Shown in pieces: positions 36,619 to 45,966 of a stretch of DNA of 64,000 bases (positions are counted from its first letter, which is position 1; each line of letters starts with the position of its first letter). A model generated the notes under the pieces. It worked only from the letters and a program-made list of their open reading frames with translations. It had not been told where the DNA came from and did no database searches. The stretch comes from Pantoea sp. alder81 (GTDB taxonomy: Bacteria > Pseudomonadota > Gammaproteobacteria > Enterobacterales > Enterobacteriaceae). Made by a program: the position numbers and the translations under genes. Location: the NCBI RefSeq assembly GCF_020179835.1, contig NZ_JAIUDA010000004.1, forward strand, positions 470,707 through 534,706, written 5' to 3'.

Positions 36619-37164
36619 ATGCATTGGGAGTCTGAGAGGTTGCTGTATCGGCCGGTTGAGCGCATGGATTTGCAGGCGCTTTTTCGCATCTATGGCGATG
36701 CGAGAACACATCAATTTAACCCGCGCGGGCCATATCCCAATATTGATCATGCGCGAGAAGTGTTACTACGCAGAATCAAAGATCGCGCCATTCATGGTTT
36801 CGATGACTGGGCCATCATGGAGAAAAGCAATCCGCAGCATGTGATCGGTTTCGGTGGCGTGTTTGTCAGCGAATTCAACGGGCGCAGAACCAATAATCTG
36901 GGTTACCGTTTTGAACCGGATGCCTGGGGAAAAGGCTACGCGACCGAACTCGCGCATCGCGCCATCCGCCACGGTTTTGAAGACCTGAAGCTGAGAGAAA
37001 TCGTCGGTGTGGTGCGCGAGAATCACGGCGCATCGCGCCGCGTACTGGAAAAGGTCGGGATGACTTTCCTCGAAAGGGTATTTAATCCGCAAGATCCGCC
37101 CGCCAGTTTAATGTTCAACATCACGCGCCAACAATGGAGAGAAAGAAATGGAACAGGTGATTAG
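36619..37164 (+). CDS. GNAT acetyltransferase (RimJ/RimL type)
   Basis: 181 residues. Acetyltransferase_3 type: SERLLYRPVERMDLQAL at the start, the acetyl-CoA loop in RFEPDAWGKGYATELAHRAI, and VRENHGASRRVLEKVGM, a strong GNAT signature. Likely acetylates a small molecule or a protein N-terminus; substrate unknown. Overlaps the next GNAT by 17 bp. Confidence 0.9.
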   Translation: MHWESERLLYRPVERMDLQALFRIYGDARTHQFNPRGPYPNIDHAREVLLRRIKDRAIHGFDDWAIMEKSNPQHVIGFGGVFVSEFNGRRTNNLGYRFEPDAWGKGYATELAHRAIRHGFEDLKLREIVGVVRENHGASRRVLEKVGMTFLERVFNPQDPPASLMFNITRQQWRERNGTGD

Positions 37165-37591
37165 AAAGCTCACTGCAGAGGATTACGCACAGTGGAAATC
37201 GCTGTGGTTGGGCTATCTCGACTTTTATGTCAGTGAAGTCACGGAAGAAGTCACTCAAACGACATTCCAACGATTGCTTGCGGAAGGCGAGCCGATGCAT
37301 TGTCTGGTGGCGGAAGAGCAGGGCAAATTGACTGGGCTGGTGCATTTTATTTGCCATCGCAGTACCTGGACCCTGGGTGACTATTGTTACCTGCAGGATC
37401 TGTTCGTCAGCCCAGACGGGCGCAAACAAGGCACGGGTCGTGCGTTGATCGCAGCGGTGAATGCTGCCGCTGAGGCGTTGAACTGCTCGAAAGTGTATTG
37501 GATGACGCGTGAGAATAATTACCGTGCACGAGCACTGTATGATCAGGTGGCAACCAAGACTGATTTTATCCAGTATCGTGTTACGCCTTAA
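37148..37591 (+). CDS. GNAT acetyltransferase, small
   Basis: 147 residues. Acetyl-CoA loop SPDGRKQGTGRALI near 97-110 and the ENNYRARALYDQV C-terminal signature. A GGAGAGAAAG site sits within the end of the preceding GNAT gene, so the pair is co-translated. It belongs to a different GNAT subgroup from its neighbour and is not a recent duplicate. Confidence 0.9.
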   Translation: MEQVIRKLTAEDYAQWKSLWLGYLDFYVSEVTEEVTQTTFQRLLAEGEPMHCLVAEEQGKLTGLVHFICHRSTWTLGDYCYLQDLFVSPDGRKQGTGRALIAAVNAAAEALNCSKVYWMTRENNYRARALYDQVATKTDFIQYRVTP

Positions 37592-37638
37592 TCCGGGATC
37601 TCACTAGCACCGCTTGCCAAGCCTTCATCCCATCCTGT

Positions 37639-37670
37639 ACCATTTAGGAATTAATCATTTCCTAAATGGT
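37639..37670. promoter_or_regulatory. long dyad, operator copy 1
   Basis: Perfect 12-bp arms (ACCATTTAGGAA and its complement) around the 8-base centre TTAATCAT. The core TTAGGAA-TAATCAT-TTCC recurs 129 bp away, immediately before the hydrolase. Most likely a binding site for a dimeric repressor; it could also act as the terminator of the GNAT pair, although no U-tract follows. Confidence 0.5.
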
Positions 37671-37775
37671 GTTTTCCCTACCGCAAACAATATCTCTACA
37701 CGAGCACGCGGCCACCCATGCCAGTCCAGGAACGATGATGTTTTGAACCTAACCGACTAAAATTTTAATTAATTA

Positions 37776-37791
37776 GGAAGTAATCATTTCC
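37776..37791. promoter_or_regulatory. dyad, operator copy 2, before the hydrolase
   Basis: GGAA and TTCC arms around GTAATCAT, sharing 18 of 19 bases of TTAGGAA-TAATCATTTCC with copy 1. It ends 18 bp before the hydrolase start, where bound repressor would block transcription. Confidence 0.5.
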
Positions 37792-37809
37792 AATTTTTAG
37801 GAGAAACCG

Positions 37810-38724
37810 ATGAACGCCTCAGAATTGAAATCAACATCACGCTGGTCGCAACCCGTTGCCGGCCTGCCTGATTTTTTCCATCACTACGCCACGGTGGACG
37901 GAGTCCGATTGCATTACGTCAGCGGCGGCAACCCGCAGGGTGAAACGCTGGTGCTGTTAGCCGGGTTCCCGCAAAGCTGGTTTGCATGGCGCAAGGTGAT
38001 GGCTCTGCTTGGCGATCGTTACTCCATTATCGCGCCTGATCTGCCTGGCCAGGGGGATTCTGACAAGCCTTACGGCAGTTACGACACCACTTCTCTGGCT
38101 GAGAAAGTACAAGGCCTGCTGCTGCAACTGAACATTCATCACTATTATCTTGCTGCGCATGATGTTGGCGCGTGGGTGGCGTGGCCGTTTGCCATGCACT
38201 ATGCCAATCAGATCAAGAAACTGGCACTGCTGGATGCGGGCATTCCGGGTGTGACCTTGCCGGATGCACTGCCTGCCACGCCCGATAAGGCCTGGAAAAC
38301 CTGGCATTTTGCCTTCCATCTGCTGCCGGATCTGCCTGAAGCCTTGATTGCCGGGCGCGAAGAGATCTATCTGGAGTGGTTTCTGAAACGCAAAGCCGTC
38401 AGTCCCATGGTTTTTGACGCGGAAGATATGACGGAATATACGCGGTTGTTGCAACAGAACGGGGCATTGCGCGCAGGCATGGCGGCGTATCGCGAAGTGA
38501 GCATCTCTGCCGAACAAAACCGTGCATTGCTGCGTGATAACGGCAAACTCTCGGTGCCGTTGCTGGCGGTGAGTGCCGATCAAGGCTCGATCCCCGATAT
38601 GGCTATCCCGCTCAAAGAGTTTGCGGCACAGGTCTCAGGCATCAAAATCGCGCACTGCGGTCACTTCATCCCGGATGAGCAACCGCAGGCGCTGGCTGAA
38701 GCACTGCGCGAGTTTTTTAGTTAG
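37810..38724 (+). CDS. alpha/beta hydrolase (epoxide hydrolase or haloalkane dehalogenase-like)
   Basis: 304 residues. Alpha/beta hydrolase fold: the oxyanion-hole region LLAGFPQSW near 50, DLPGQGDSDKP near 78-90, the nucleophile elbow AAHDVGAWVAW (nucleophile Asp117 in HDVGAW), and the catalytic His in AHCGHFIPDEQP near the end. An Asp nucleophile in H-D-x-G-x-W is typical of epoxide hydrolases. A TTTTTAGGAGAAA site precedes the ATG. Two repressor-like dyads lie upstream; no regulator gene is adjacent. Confidence 0.87.
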   Translation: MNASELKSTSRWSQPVAGLPDFFHHYATVDGVRLHYVSGGNPQGETLVLLAGFPQSWFAWRKVMALLGDRYSIIAPDLPGQGDSDKPYGSYDTTSLAEKVQGLLLQLNIHHYYLAAHDVGAWVAWPFAMHYANQIKKLALLDAGIPGVTLPDALPATPDKAWKTWHFAFHLLPDLPEALIAGREEIYLEWFLKRKAVSPMVFDAEDMTEYTRLLQQNGALRAGMAAYREVSISAEQNRALLRDNGKLSVPLLAVSADQGSIPDMAIPLKEFAAQVSGIKIAHCGHFIPDEQPQALAEALREFFS

Positions 38725-39902
38725 TTGCGCAGACTGGCGATCTCCACGCGTTCACCGCTGGCAGAGGAGCGCACCATCGCTTCGATGATTTGCTGATTCT
38801 CCAGGCCAAAGCGGAAGTCCGGGAAGCACCCGGCTTCACTGCTGAGGCCTTTAATCAGATCATAGATTTCAATCACTTTCACATCGAAGTATCCCAGACC
38901 ACCGCCAGCGAAATCGAAGCCAAAGAAGCCTCCGAATTGTTCGACCTGAGAACCGGCATAGATGGTTTTAAAGCCACGGTCGTGCTTAGCATCGCCATAG
39001 CGTGCGATCTTCAGTTCGTTAAAGCGCTCACCGTCCATGATGATGGTGCCTTCGGTGCCCGATATTTCCCATGCAATGCCGAACACTTTACCTGCGGAAA
39101 TGCGTGAAGATTCAATCACGCCACCGGCGCGGCTCTCGAAAGTCACCAGCGCCTGGAACTGATCGTCGTTTTCCACTTTCAAACGCGCAGCCTGCTTATC
39201 CGCCTGGGCACCATAGCCTGAGCCGCCGCCCGCAGCAGGACGCGTTTCAATAAACAACTGCTCCTGTCCTACCACGCTCTTGATCGGTCCCATCAAATAT
39301 TGCGCCACACTCACCACGTGTGAGCCTAAGTCACCGAGCGAGCCGGAACCGGCCTGTTCACGCGAGCAGCGCCAGCTCCACGGCAGCTCAGGATCGTTGA
39401 AAAATCCCTGATCGAACCAGCCACGGAAGCGGGTCGGTGTGCCGATATCACCGCGATCAATCATCTGCTTCGCCAACTGCGCTGCGGGCGTTTTGATGTT
39501 ATTGAACGCCATGATGGTTTTCACGCCAGCGCGCTCGGCTTCCTGCGTCAGGGTTTGCGCTTCCTGCAGCGAAACGGTGAGCGGCTTTTCGCAGTAAACG
39601 TGTTTACCCGCACGAATCGCGGCCAACGCCATGTCGAAGTGCATGCTGTTAGGCGTGGTGATATCAACAATATCTATTTCAGGGTTGTTCACCATCGACT
39701 GCCAGTCCGCCGTGCTGTGTTGAAAGCCGTAGCGGCGAGCCGCTTCTTCGGCCAGCGCGGGCGTGACATCTGCTAGCGTATGCAGAACGGGTTGCAGCGC
39801 CAGGTTGCGATACAGTAAACCCGCGCGACGCCACGCATCGGCATGTGCCTGACCCATAAAGCCTGAACCGATCAGGCCAACATTCAGTGTTTTTCCAGCC
39901 AT
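38721..39902 (-). CDS. Gfo/Idh/MocA-family oxidoreductase (second in window)
   Basis: 393 residues from the second of two tandem ATGs (39902), because AAGGAG then lies six bases upstream instead of three. Rossmann motif GLIGSGFMGQAHADAW near 10-24, EKP in HVYCEKPLTVSL, and the substrate domain with GSLGDLGSHVVSVAQYLMG. It resembles inositol or 3-keto-glycoside dehydrogenases. It follows the TIM-barrel gene by about 10 bp in the same operon. Its stop overlaps the hydrolase stop by four bases, so the two are convergent. Confidence 0.88.
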   Translation of the reverse strand: MAGKTLNVGLIGSGFMGQAHADAWRRAGLLYRNLALQPVLHTLADVTPALAEEAARRYGFQHSTADWQSMVNNPEIDIVDITTPNSMHFDMALAAIRAGKHVYCEKPLTVSLQEAQTLTQEAERAGVKTIMAFNNIKTPAAQLAKQMIDRGDIGTPTRFRGWFDQGFFNDPELPWSWRCSREQAGSGSLGDLGSHVVSVAQYLMGPIKSVVGQEQLFIETRPAAGGGSGYGAQADKQAARLKVENDDQFQALVTFESRAGGVIESSRISAGKVFGIAWEISGTEGTIIMDGERFNELKIARYGDAKHDRGFKTIYAGSQVEQFGGFFGFDFAGGGLGYFDVKVIEIYDLIKGLSSEAGCFPDFRFGLENQQIIEAMVRSSASGERVEIASLRN

Positions 39903-39912
39903 CATCGGCTCC

Positions 39913-40836
39913 TTAAGCGTTTACAGGTAAAATGTGTTGGGCAACAAAACGTTGTGCGCGGGTCACGGTCTCTAATGGCGGGGCTTTCGCCGGATCCTGC
40001 TCGGCTTCCACCACCATCCAGCCCTGATAACCGCTGCGAGCGATAAACTCCGCCAGCGGCCGATAATCAATGCCGCCGTCACCCGGCACGGTGAACATCC
40101 CCGCGAGCACCGCTTCGTTGAAGGTCATGCCGGTGGCTCGCACCTGTTGCAGACGATCCAGTCGCACATCCTTCAGATGGATATGGCAAATGCGATCGGC
40201 AAATTCATCAATCAGTTGCGTATAGGAGAAGCCAGCGGCGGTGGCGTGACCGGTATCGAGCAACAGGCCAACGGCGGGCGAACAGGCACCCATCAGCGCA
40301 CGGATTTCCGGCAGCGTTTCGGCCACCATCATCAGGTGGTGGTGGTAGGCAAGGCGTAAACCGTATTGGTCAAACAGCGCTTCGGCAAAGCGGGAGAGGC
40401 GATCGGCATAGGCGGCGACCTGATTCTCCGGCAGCAAACGCCGGGTGCTCAGCGGCACATCCAAAGCGTTTTCAGCCATCCAGCCACATTCACCGTACAC
40501 CATGACTTTGGCACCGTTTTCCTGTAGCAGGGCGGCATGGTTGTGTACCGCATCCAATTCCTGCTCAACGCTGCGTTCGGTGAGGAATCCGTCGTGCCAG
40601 CCTGACACCAGTTGTAAGTGATGTTGTGCCAGCAGCTGCTTCAATGCACCCGGTTCACGCGGGAATATGCGGCTCAATTCGACGCCCTGAAATCCGGCTT
40701 GTCTGGCCTCGCTTAAACAGGTCTGTGCGGAAGTGCCTGCGCCGAGATAATGCAGCACTTCGTTCACCCAGGAGAGCGGGCTGACGCCAAGTTGAGGAGC
40801 GGGATGCCCCGAGCGGTAAAACGCATCTTTAATCAT
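39913..40836 (-). CDS. TIM-barrel sugar isomerase/epimerase (second in window)
   Basis: 307 residues. AP-endonuclease-2-like barrel with putative metal ligands in LRLAYHHHLM, GLLLDTGHATAAG and CHIHLKDVRLD and the C-terminal GWMVVEAEQDPAKAPP, a pattern shared with inosose dehydratase (IolE) and IolI. Upstream AGGATA precedes the ATG. First gene of a two-gene operon with the Gfo/Idh enzyme, which suggests inositol-like or other cyclitol or sugar catabolism (inference); no transporter is attached to it. Confidence 0.85.
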   Translation of the reverse strand: MIKDAFYRSGHPAPQLGVSPLSWVNEVLHYLGAGTSAQTCLSEARQAGFQGVELSRIFPREPGALKQLLAQHHLQLVSGWHDGFLTERSVEQELDAVHNHAALLQENGAKVMVYGECGWMAENALDVPLSTRRLLPENQVAAYADRLSRFAEALFDQYGLRLAYHHHLMMVAETLPEIRALMGACSPAVGLLLDTGHATAAGFSYTQLIDEFADRICHIHLKDVRLDRLQQVRATGMTFNEAVLAGMFTVPGDGGIDYRPLAEFIARSGYQGWMVVEAEQDPAKAPPLETVTRAQRFVAQHILPVNA

Positions 40837-41009
40837 CGGTTATATCCTGTAGGGGAGATAGCGATGAAATTAGCGGATGCGATGTGCAGCGGCGAGCGGT
40901 TATTTGACGTAAAACCATCAAAATTTGCAGGCTAAACGTCAAAATAATATTGATGTGATTTTGGATGGAAATTGATGAGTTAACAGGGAGATAGGAAAGC
41001 AAATAAATA

Positions 41010-41032
41010 GGGCGGCCTTGAGAAGGCCACCC
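41010..41032 (-). terminator. terminator of the fepA gene
   Basis: Read on the minus strand: a GGGTGGCCTT-type stem with one mismatch, a 3-base loop, its complement, then a T-rich tract. It begins nine bases after the stop. Confidence 0.75.
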
Positions 41033-41040
41033 ATCAGGAC

Positions 41041-43221
41041 TTAGAACGACATGGTGACGCCAGCGTAATAGGCGCGGCCCGGTTCGTTGTAAGTCGATGC
41101 ACCTTCATCTTCACGATAAATGCGCTTATCAAACAGGTTGTTAATACCTGCATTAGCACGCAAATTTTTAGTGATGTCGTAATTGAGGTTTAAGCCGACA
41201 ATTGAATATGGCTTGATTTCACGTTGTGAAAGACCCCCAGGTCTTCCCTCAATAACTGTTTCTGCATTTTGGCGCGGTTTTTGGCGTCCATACTGCGTCC
41301 AGTTGATATTGGCGCTAAGGCTATCAGTTGCTTGCCACTCTAATTGTGAGTTGATAGTAAATTCAGGAATGACCGATAGAGGATTTCCGGTCTTCTTGCT
41401 TTCTGAACGGAACATGTAAGTAGCATTAGACCGCCACTCAAGTGTGTCCGCAATCAATGGAATAGTAAGGTTACCTTCCAGCCCCTCTACTATTGCTTTG
41501 CCTCCATTCTCCCACTGAAGCACGTTGTAGGTACCATTGGTGTAGACAACATCAGTACCGGATACAATTTTGTTTTTGTAATCGTTACGGAAGTAGGTGA
41601 TACCAGCGACATAACCCGCGTGGTTGAACTCTAGTCCCACTTCTTTGTTGACGCTCACTTCAGGATCGAGATTGTCATTCCCTAACAAATAACATTGACT
41701 TAGGCCAATTGGGCAGCCATTGCCACGTGTTGATAGCAGGTAGCCGGGAGTGGATTGATATAAGTTAGGTGCCTTGAATGCCCTTGCAATACCAGCTTTG
41801 AGCGTAAAATAGTCGCCCAATCCTTGCGAAATATTCAGGCTTGGACTCCAGTTAGCCCCGAAAGCATCGTGATAGTCAAAGCGCAAACCCGGAATAATTT
41901 CAGTGCTGTCAGTGGCGGCAATATTATCTTCAAAATAAAGAGAACTTATCGTGGCGGAGTTAGTACTGCTGCGCTGAGACGGATCGCCTGAACTACCTGG
42001 CAAGTAAAAGTTTGTACTTGCAGATTGCATTGAAGCAGGGTCATCAAGCTCATCACGGTTCCATTCCGCTCCCAACGTCACGGTTTGGTCCACCAATAAT
42101 TCCAGTGGGAAGTTTATTTCTCCGCCAGCACGATAACTTTCAAGACGACTGGTCGAATAAACATCACTGTTGATCATCCCTTCAACACTTCCGGCAGTGC
42201 CTTCTTTCAAGCGAGTGTTATTGGTCTTCTCGTAGTTGAAATTAAGTTTGGATGTGCCCCAATCCCAGATACCGTTATGAGTGACGCCATAGGTCTGACG
42301 ATATAAACGGTTGGTTTCATCGCCATACAGAGATTCAACTAAACCTCCGGCACTGCTATTTCCATTACTGTTCTGAGTGTCGCCCGCATAGATATTACCC
42401 TGACGGCTATAGCCGTAAGAGAAATCAACGATCTGAGTCGGGGTGATTTTCCATGACAGCACACCGTTGATATCTTTATTACGTACCCCTTCCCGTCCCG
42501 CAGCATAAGAGCCGTTTTGAGCGGTATTGATATCATAAGCATCCGCATCAGTGCGGTTGATGTTGCCATACAGACGCATAGTTAACGCATCGCCTGCCAG
42601 CGGGCCACTTAAATTGAAGTTGGCGCGACGCGTGTCACCTTCTTTATCGTTCTCAGGCTGGTTGGTGAACAGTGACAGCGAGCCATGCCAGTCATTGGTC
42701 GGACGCTTGGTAATGATGTTAATCACGCCACCCGCTGCACCCGAACCATAACGCGCGGCCGCTGGGCCACGAATCACTTCAATACGTTCGACCATTTCGG
42801 CGGGCACCCAGTTGGTGTCACCACGAGAATCGCGCTCGCCACGCCAGCTATAGCGTACAGAGTTACGCGAACTCACCGGCACGCCATCGATCATGATTAA
42901 GGTGTTTTCCGGGCCCATGCCACGAATATCAATCTGACGGTTGTTACCACGGCTGCCGCTGGCACCGTTACCGGTCAGGTTCACGCCCGGCATTTTGCGG
43001 ATGATATCGGAGAGATCGTTAACCGGTGGACTTTTCTTGATGTCTTCAGCGGTAATGGTGGAAACGCCAGGCTGCTGTTTCAAACCCTGTTCCGCAGTGA
43101 CGATCATCGATTCATCGTCAGCCAGTTTTTCCGTGGGTTCCGCGGCATAAGCAGGTGAGGTAAGCAAGGCCGCCACAATCAGCGCAAGAGGGCGCCTCCT
43201 GACATATAAAGTTACATTCAC
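41041..43221 (-). CDS. fepA: ferric-enterobactin (catecholate) receptor FepA
   Basis: 726 residues. Signal peptide about 1-27, TonB box ESMIVTA near 38, then the plug, with long stretches shared with recalled E. coli FepA: GNNRQIDIRGMGPENTLI, SSRNSVR and RGPAAARYG. The barrel ends YAGVTMSF with the terminal Phe. It transports ferric enterobactin through the outer membrane using TonB. Fur box upstream. No fepBCDG genes are in the window, so uptake past the outer membrane must use genes elsewhere. Confidence 0.93.
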   Translation of the reverse strand: MNVTLYVRRRPLALIVAALLTSPAYAAEPTEKLADDESMIVTAEQGLKQQPGVSTITAEDIKKSPPVNDLSDIIRKMPGVNLTGNGASGSRGNNRQIDIRGMGPENTLIMIDGVPVSSRNSVRYSWRGERDSRGDTNWVPAEMVERIEVIRGPAAARYGSGAAGGVINIITKRPTNDWHGSLSLFTNQPENDKEGDTRRANFNLSGPLAGDALTMRLYGNINRTDADAYDINTAQNGSYAAGREGVRNKDINGVLSWKITPTQIVDFSYGYSRQGNIYAGDTQNSNGNSSAGGLVESLYGDETNRLYRQTYGVTHNGIWDWGTSKLNFNYEKTNNTRLKEGTAGSVEGMINSDVYSTSRLESYRAGGEINFPLELLVDQTVTLGAEWNRDELDDPASMQSASTNFYLPGSSGDPSQRSSTNSATISSLYFEDNIAATDSTEIIPGLRFDYHDAFGANWSPSLNISQGLGDYFTLKAGIARAFKAPNLYQSTPGYLLSTRGNGCPIGLSQCYLLGNDNLDPEVSVNKEVGLEFNHAGYVAGITYFRNDYKNKIVSGTDVVYTNGTYNVLQWENGGKAIVEGLEGNLTIPLIADTLEWRSNATYMFRSESKKTGNPLSVIPEFTINSQLEWQATDSLSANINWTQYGRQKPRQNAETVIEGRPGGLSQREIKPYSIVGLNLNYDITKNLRANAGINNLFDKRIYREDEGASTYNEPGRAYYAGVTMSF

Positions 43222-43550
43222 TTAAATCTTCTCCCTGAAGTATTAACATATGTAAGCAAATGCGCATGATAATGAGAATGTTTCTCATTGTATATGCGCT
43301 AAATCAGCCTCTCCATTTTTTCTCCATGATTGGTGCTAAATGCGTGCAAAGCGTGAAGAAACGTAAAGCAAGGGTGAGGTAGGCGGATAAAAATGTGGCG
43401 AAGGAAAAGCGTTCATCAAAGCGTCATCAAATCCTTACAAATCAGCCAGCTAAAATCAGTGATAACGCACGGTAACTATATGAGAACCAGTTTAGTTTCG
43501 AGCCTGCACCAAAAAGAGTGCTAAGGACTCGCATAAATTAAGGAGAAAGT
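43222..43550. other. divergent promoter region fepA / GH5 gene
   Basis: 329 bp. Holds the Fur site close to fepA; the rest shows no other recognisable structure and no gene. Confidence 0.5.
43268..43289 (-). promoter_or_regulatory. Fur box of fepA
   Basis: GATAATGAGAATGTTTCTC matches the 19-bp Fur consensus at 15 positions, with an overlapping perfect dyad (AATGAGAA, 3 bases, TTCTCATT). It sits 47 bp before the fepA start. Confidence 0.8.
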
Positions 43551-44741
43551 GTGCGCCGGATCATACAAACCTTTACATTCCTGCTGCTGTTTTTGATGAT
43601 TAACCCGGAGGTAAGGGCCACCGAAAAGATGGATTTCTGGCTTAAACCTCAGCATGGCGGTAATAGCTTTAATCGTATTCCACCCGACATCGCCTATTTC
43701 AACGCTCTACACACCTACGGTGCTTCCTGGGTTCGACTCTCCTGGGATAAATGGCCAACGCAGCAGCGAGATTTCCTGCTCGGCAGTGCCGACGAGTATC
43801 AAGGGTTGGTCACAGAGGACATTGCGACGCTGAAGAAAGTGCTGGATAGCGTACAGGCAGCAAATCTAAAAGTGGTAATAACGCCACTGTCGTTGCCAGG
43901 CATGCGCTGGTCGCAGAACAACGGTGGCCAGTTCGACGATCGTTTGTGGCAGGACAAATAATTCTGGCAGCAGAGCGCGCGCTACTGGCGCGATTTGGCC
44001 ACCGCGTTGAAAGGTTATCCTGCGATTGCGGCTTACAACATTATTAACGAGCCAGCACCGGAGAAAATGGGTGGATTAGCCGAACACGCCTCCGCGACAG
44101 CGATGCAGGCGTGGTATCAACAGCATCAGGGTAGCGCACGCGATTTGCCCGCGTTTTATCGTGAAGTGATTGCGGCTATCCGCGAAGTCGATCAGCAAAC
44201 GCCGGTGATGGTGGACAGTGGCTGGTATGCAGCAGCCGATGCGTTCAGTTATTGGCCGAAGGCGCTAGAGGACAAGCGCGTGTTGTACAGCGTGCATATG
44301 TACGAGCCTTATTCCGCCACCAGTGCACCGAATGCCAAACGGGCATCGCCGTGGCCTTATCCCGGCAAAGTACCTTACGCAGGAACCCAGCAACAGTGGG
44401 ATGCGCAACACGTGGCAGAATATTTAGCGCTGCCGTTCGCGTGGGCAAAAGCGCACGGCGTGGCACGCCATCAAATGGTGGTAGGGGAGTTTGGTTGTGT
44501 ACGCACTTTGCCAGGCTGCACACATTATCTCGAGGATGTTTTAACGGTACTGGATCAGCATCAGGCTCACTGGGCGTTCTATAGCTTCCGGGAAGACAGC
44601 TGGGATGGCATGGATTACGAATTGGGAGATAAAAAAGTGCCGTGGCAATACTGGCAGGCTGCCGAGCAGAACTTACCCGATACCGTTCCACGCCATGCAA
44701 CCAAAGAGTTCGAGCCTATACGCAAACGCTTAGAACGATAA
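43551..44741 (+). pseudogene. glycoside hydrolase family 5 gene with in-frame stop codon
   Basis: GTG start at 43551 with AGGAG ten bases upstream; signal peptide ending EVRA (about 23). The frame is continuous to 44741 except for TAA at 43959-43961; the flanking text is LWQDK, stop, FWQQSARYWRDLA, so one base change (for example AAA to TAA) explains it. Both GH5 catalytic glutamates lie after the stop: acid/base in NIINEPAPE and nucleophile in VVGEFGC. A 136-residue product would be inactive. Intact, it would be a secreted endoglucanase-like enzyme. A sequencing error cannot be ruled out. Confidence 0.85.
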
Positions 44742-45069
44742 TGTCTTGTTAAGAAGAAAACGATCATAAGCCATGGTAAAAGCAGGCTGTTGAATACCTG
44801 ACTAAATCTGAATACCTCACCTGACACCGCGCCATCATTGGCGCGGTCATCCCCGTCACCACGGGCACCACGTTCTATTCCCGAAATCTGGCAATAGATA
44901 TCCGTTTTTCGCATTTGTGATCGCTGCACATCTTACTGAGAATGGCTCCGGGACGTTCAGAGGATGAAAATTTCTTTCCACCGAGTGGTGAGAAAGAAGA
45001 AAAATACATCGCTACCTCAACGCCTTTTCCCAACAGGGAAACATTTATATATATCAGGAGAAGGTTCCA
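44742..45069. other. region between the GH5 gene and the ABC transporter
   Basis: 328 bp without a gene. Contains the stem-loop at 44826-44847 and, further on, an AT-rich stretch ending in AGGAGAAGG before the transporter. A loose inverted repeat (TCTATT with AATAGA, 13-base centre) lies near 44874; no known riboswitch was recognised. Confidence 0.4.
44826..44847. terminator. stem-loop after the GH5 gene
   Basis: 8-bp stem ACCGCGCC and its complement, 6-base loop; weak U-tract. Likely ends GH5 transcription before the transporter operon. Confidence 0.5.
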
Positions 45070-45966
45070 GTGAAACTCGCCAAAGGTATCACCTTGCTTG
45101 CACTTGCATTGAGTGCGCACACCGCGTTTGCCGCCGATCAATCCGTTCCGACTGACAGCTCAATCCATGTTCAGGCCGATCCTGCGCTGAAAAGCTTGTT
45201 GCCTGAGGATGTGGTTAAGCGCGGCTATATCGTGGCAGGAACCAACCCAAACACGCCGCCGACCACCTTCTATAAAGAAGACAACAAAACTCTGGCCGGC
45301 CGTGAAATTGACGTAATGAACGCCGTGGGTGAACGCTTAGGGATTCAGGTCCAGTGGCGCGACACCGGCGGTTTTGACAACATCATTCCAGGTTTGAAAA
45401 CCGGTCGTTATGATGTTGCGCTTTCGAACATTAATGCCACTGCGACCCGCGCCAAAATTATCGATTTCGTCAGCTACTACGACGCCAGCCTGTTGGGCAT
45501 TATCTCGCGCAAAGATGCCAATGTGGCACCGTTCAAAACCCTGGATGCTGTGTGCGGTCAGGAAGTCGGCGCCGGTTCAGGTACTACTCAGGTGACTCGC
45601 CTGGAAGAAGCCAGCAAAGCCTGTGAAACAGCGGGTAAAAAACCAATCAAAGTGTCAGTCTTCCCGGATCGTCCAGCCGGTGTGCAAGCCGTAGTTAGCG
45701 GACGCGTGCCGATGTTCCTGGGCCCGTACGAAGGTCTGTTGTGGCAGGCGAAGGTGATTAAGCCTATTACGCTCAGCGGCGAAATCACCGTGCATGACGC
45801 GCCAGTTTCTGTCGCCTTCCCGAAAGATTCTGCGCTGGAGCCAGCTGTACAGGCCGCGCTGAACTCGCTGATCAAAGATGGCAGCTACAAAAAGATCCTC
45901 GATAACTGGGGCATCGGTTTTGGCGCAGTCAAAGAATCCAAACGTAATCAGGAAATCTTTCAATGA
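45070..45966 (+). CDS. polar amino-acid ABC transporter, substrate-binding protein
   Basis: 298 residues. Signal peptide ending HTAFA (about 23). Class II binding-protein pattern: LPEDVVKRGYIVAGTNPNTPPTTF, REIDVMNAVGERLGI, VALSNINATATRAKIIDF and DGSYKKILDNWGI. Binds an amino acid or derivative in the periplasm. An AGGAGAAGG site precedes the start. The permease gene begins in an ATGA overlap. The BisC-type enzyme downstream suggests a sulfur or oxidised substrate such as methionine sulfoxide (inference). Confidence 0.9.
   Translation: MKLAKGITLLALALSAHTAFAADQSVPTDSSIHVQADPALKSLLPEDVVKRGYIVAGTNPNTPPTTFYKEDNKTLAGREIDVMNAVGERLGIQVQWRDTGGFDNIIPGLKTGRYDVALSNINATATRAKIIDFVSYYDASLLGIISRKDANVAPFKTLDAVCGQEVGAGSGTTQVTRLEEASKACETAGKKPIKVSVFPDRPAGVQAVVSGRVPMFLGPYEGLLWQAKVIKPITLSGEITVHDAPVSVAFPKDSALEPAVQAALNSLIKDGSYKKILDNWGIGFGAVKESKRNQEIFQ

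Noticed and set aside
43995..44741. The 3' part of the GH5 gene as an independent gene
   Set aside because: It is in the same frame as the 5' part, starts with TTG without a ribosome site and lacks a signal peptide, so a broken single gene is more likely.
44742..45069. SAM or other riboswitch before the amino-acid transporter
   Set aside because: Only a simple stem-loop and a loose inverted repeat are present; no conserved riboswitch core was recognised.
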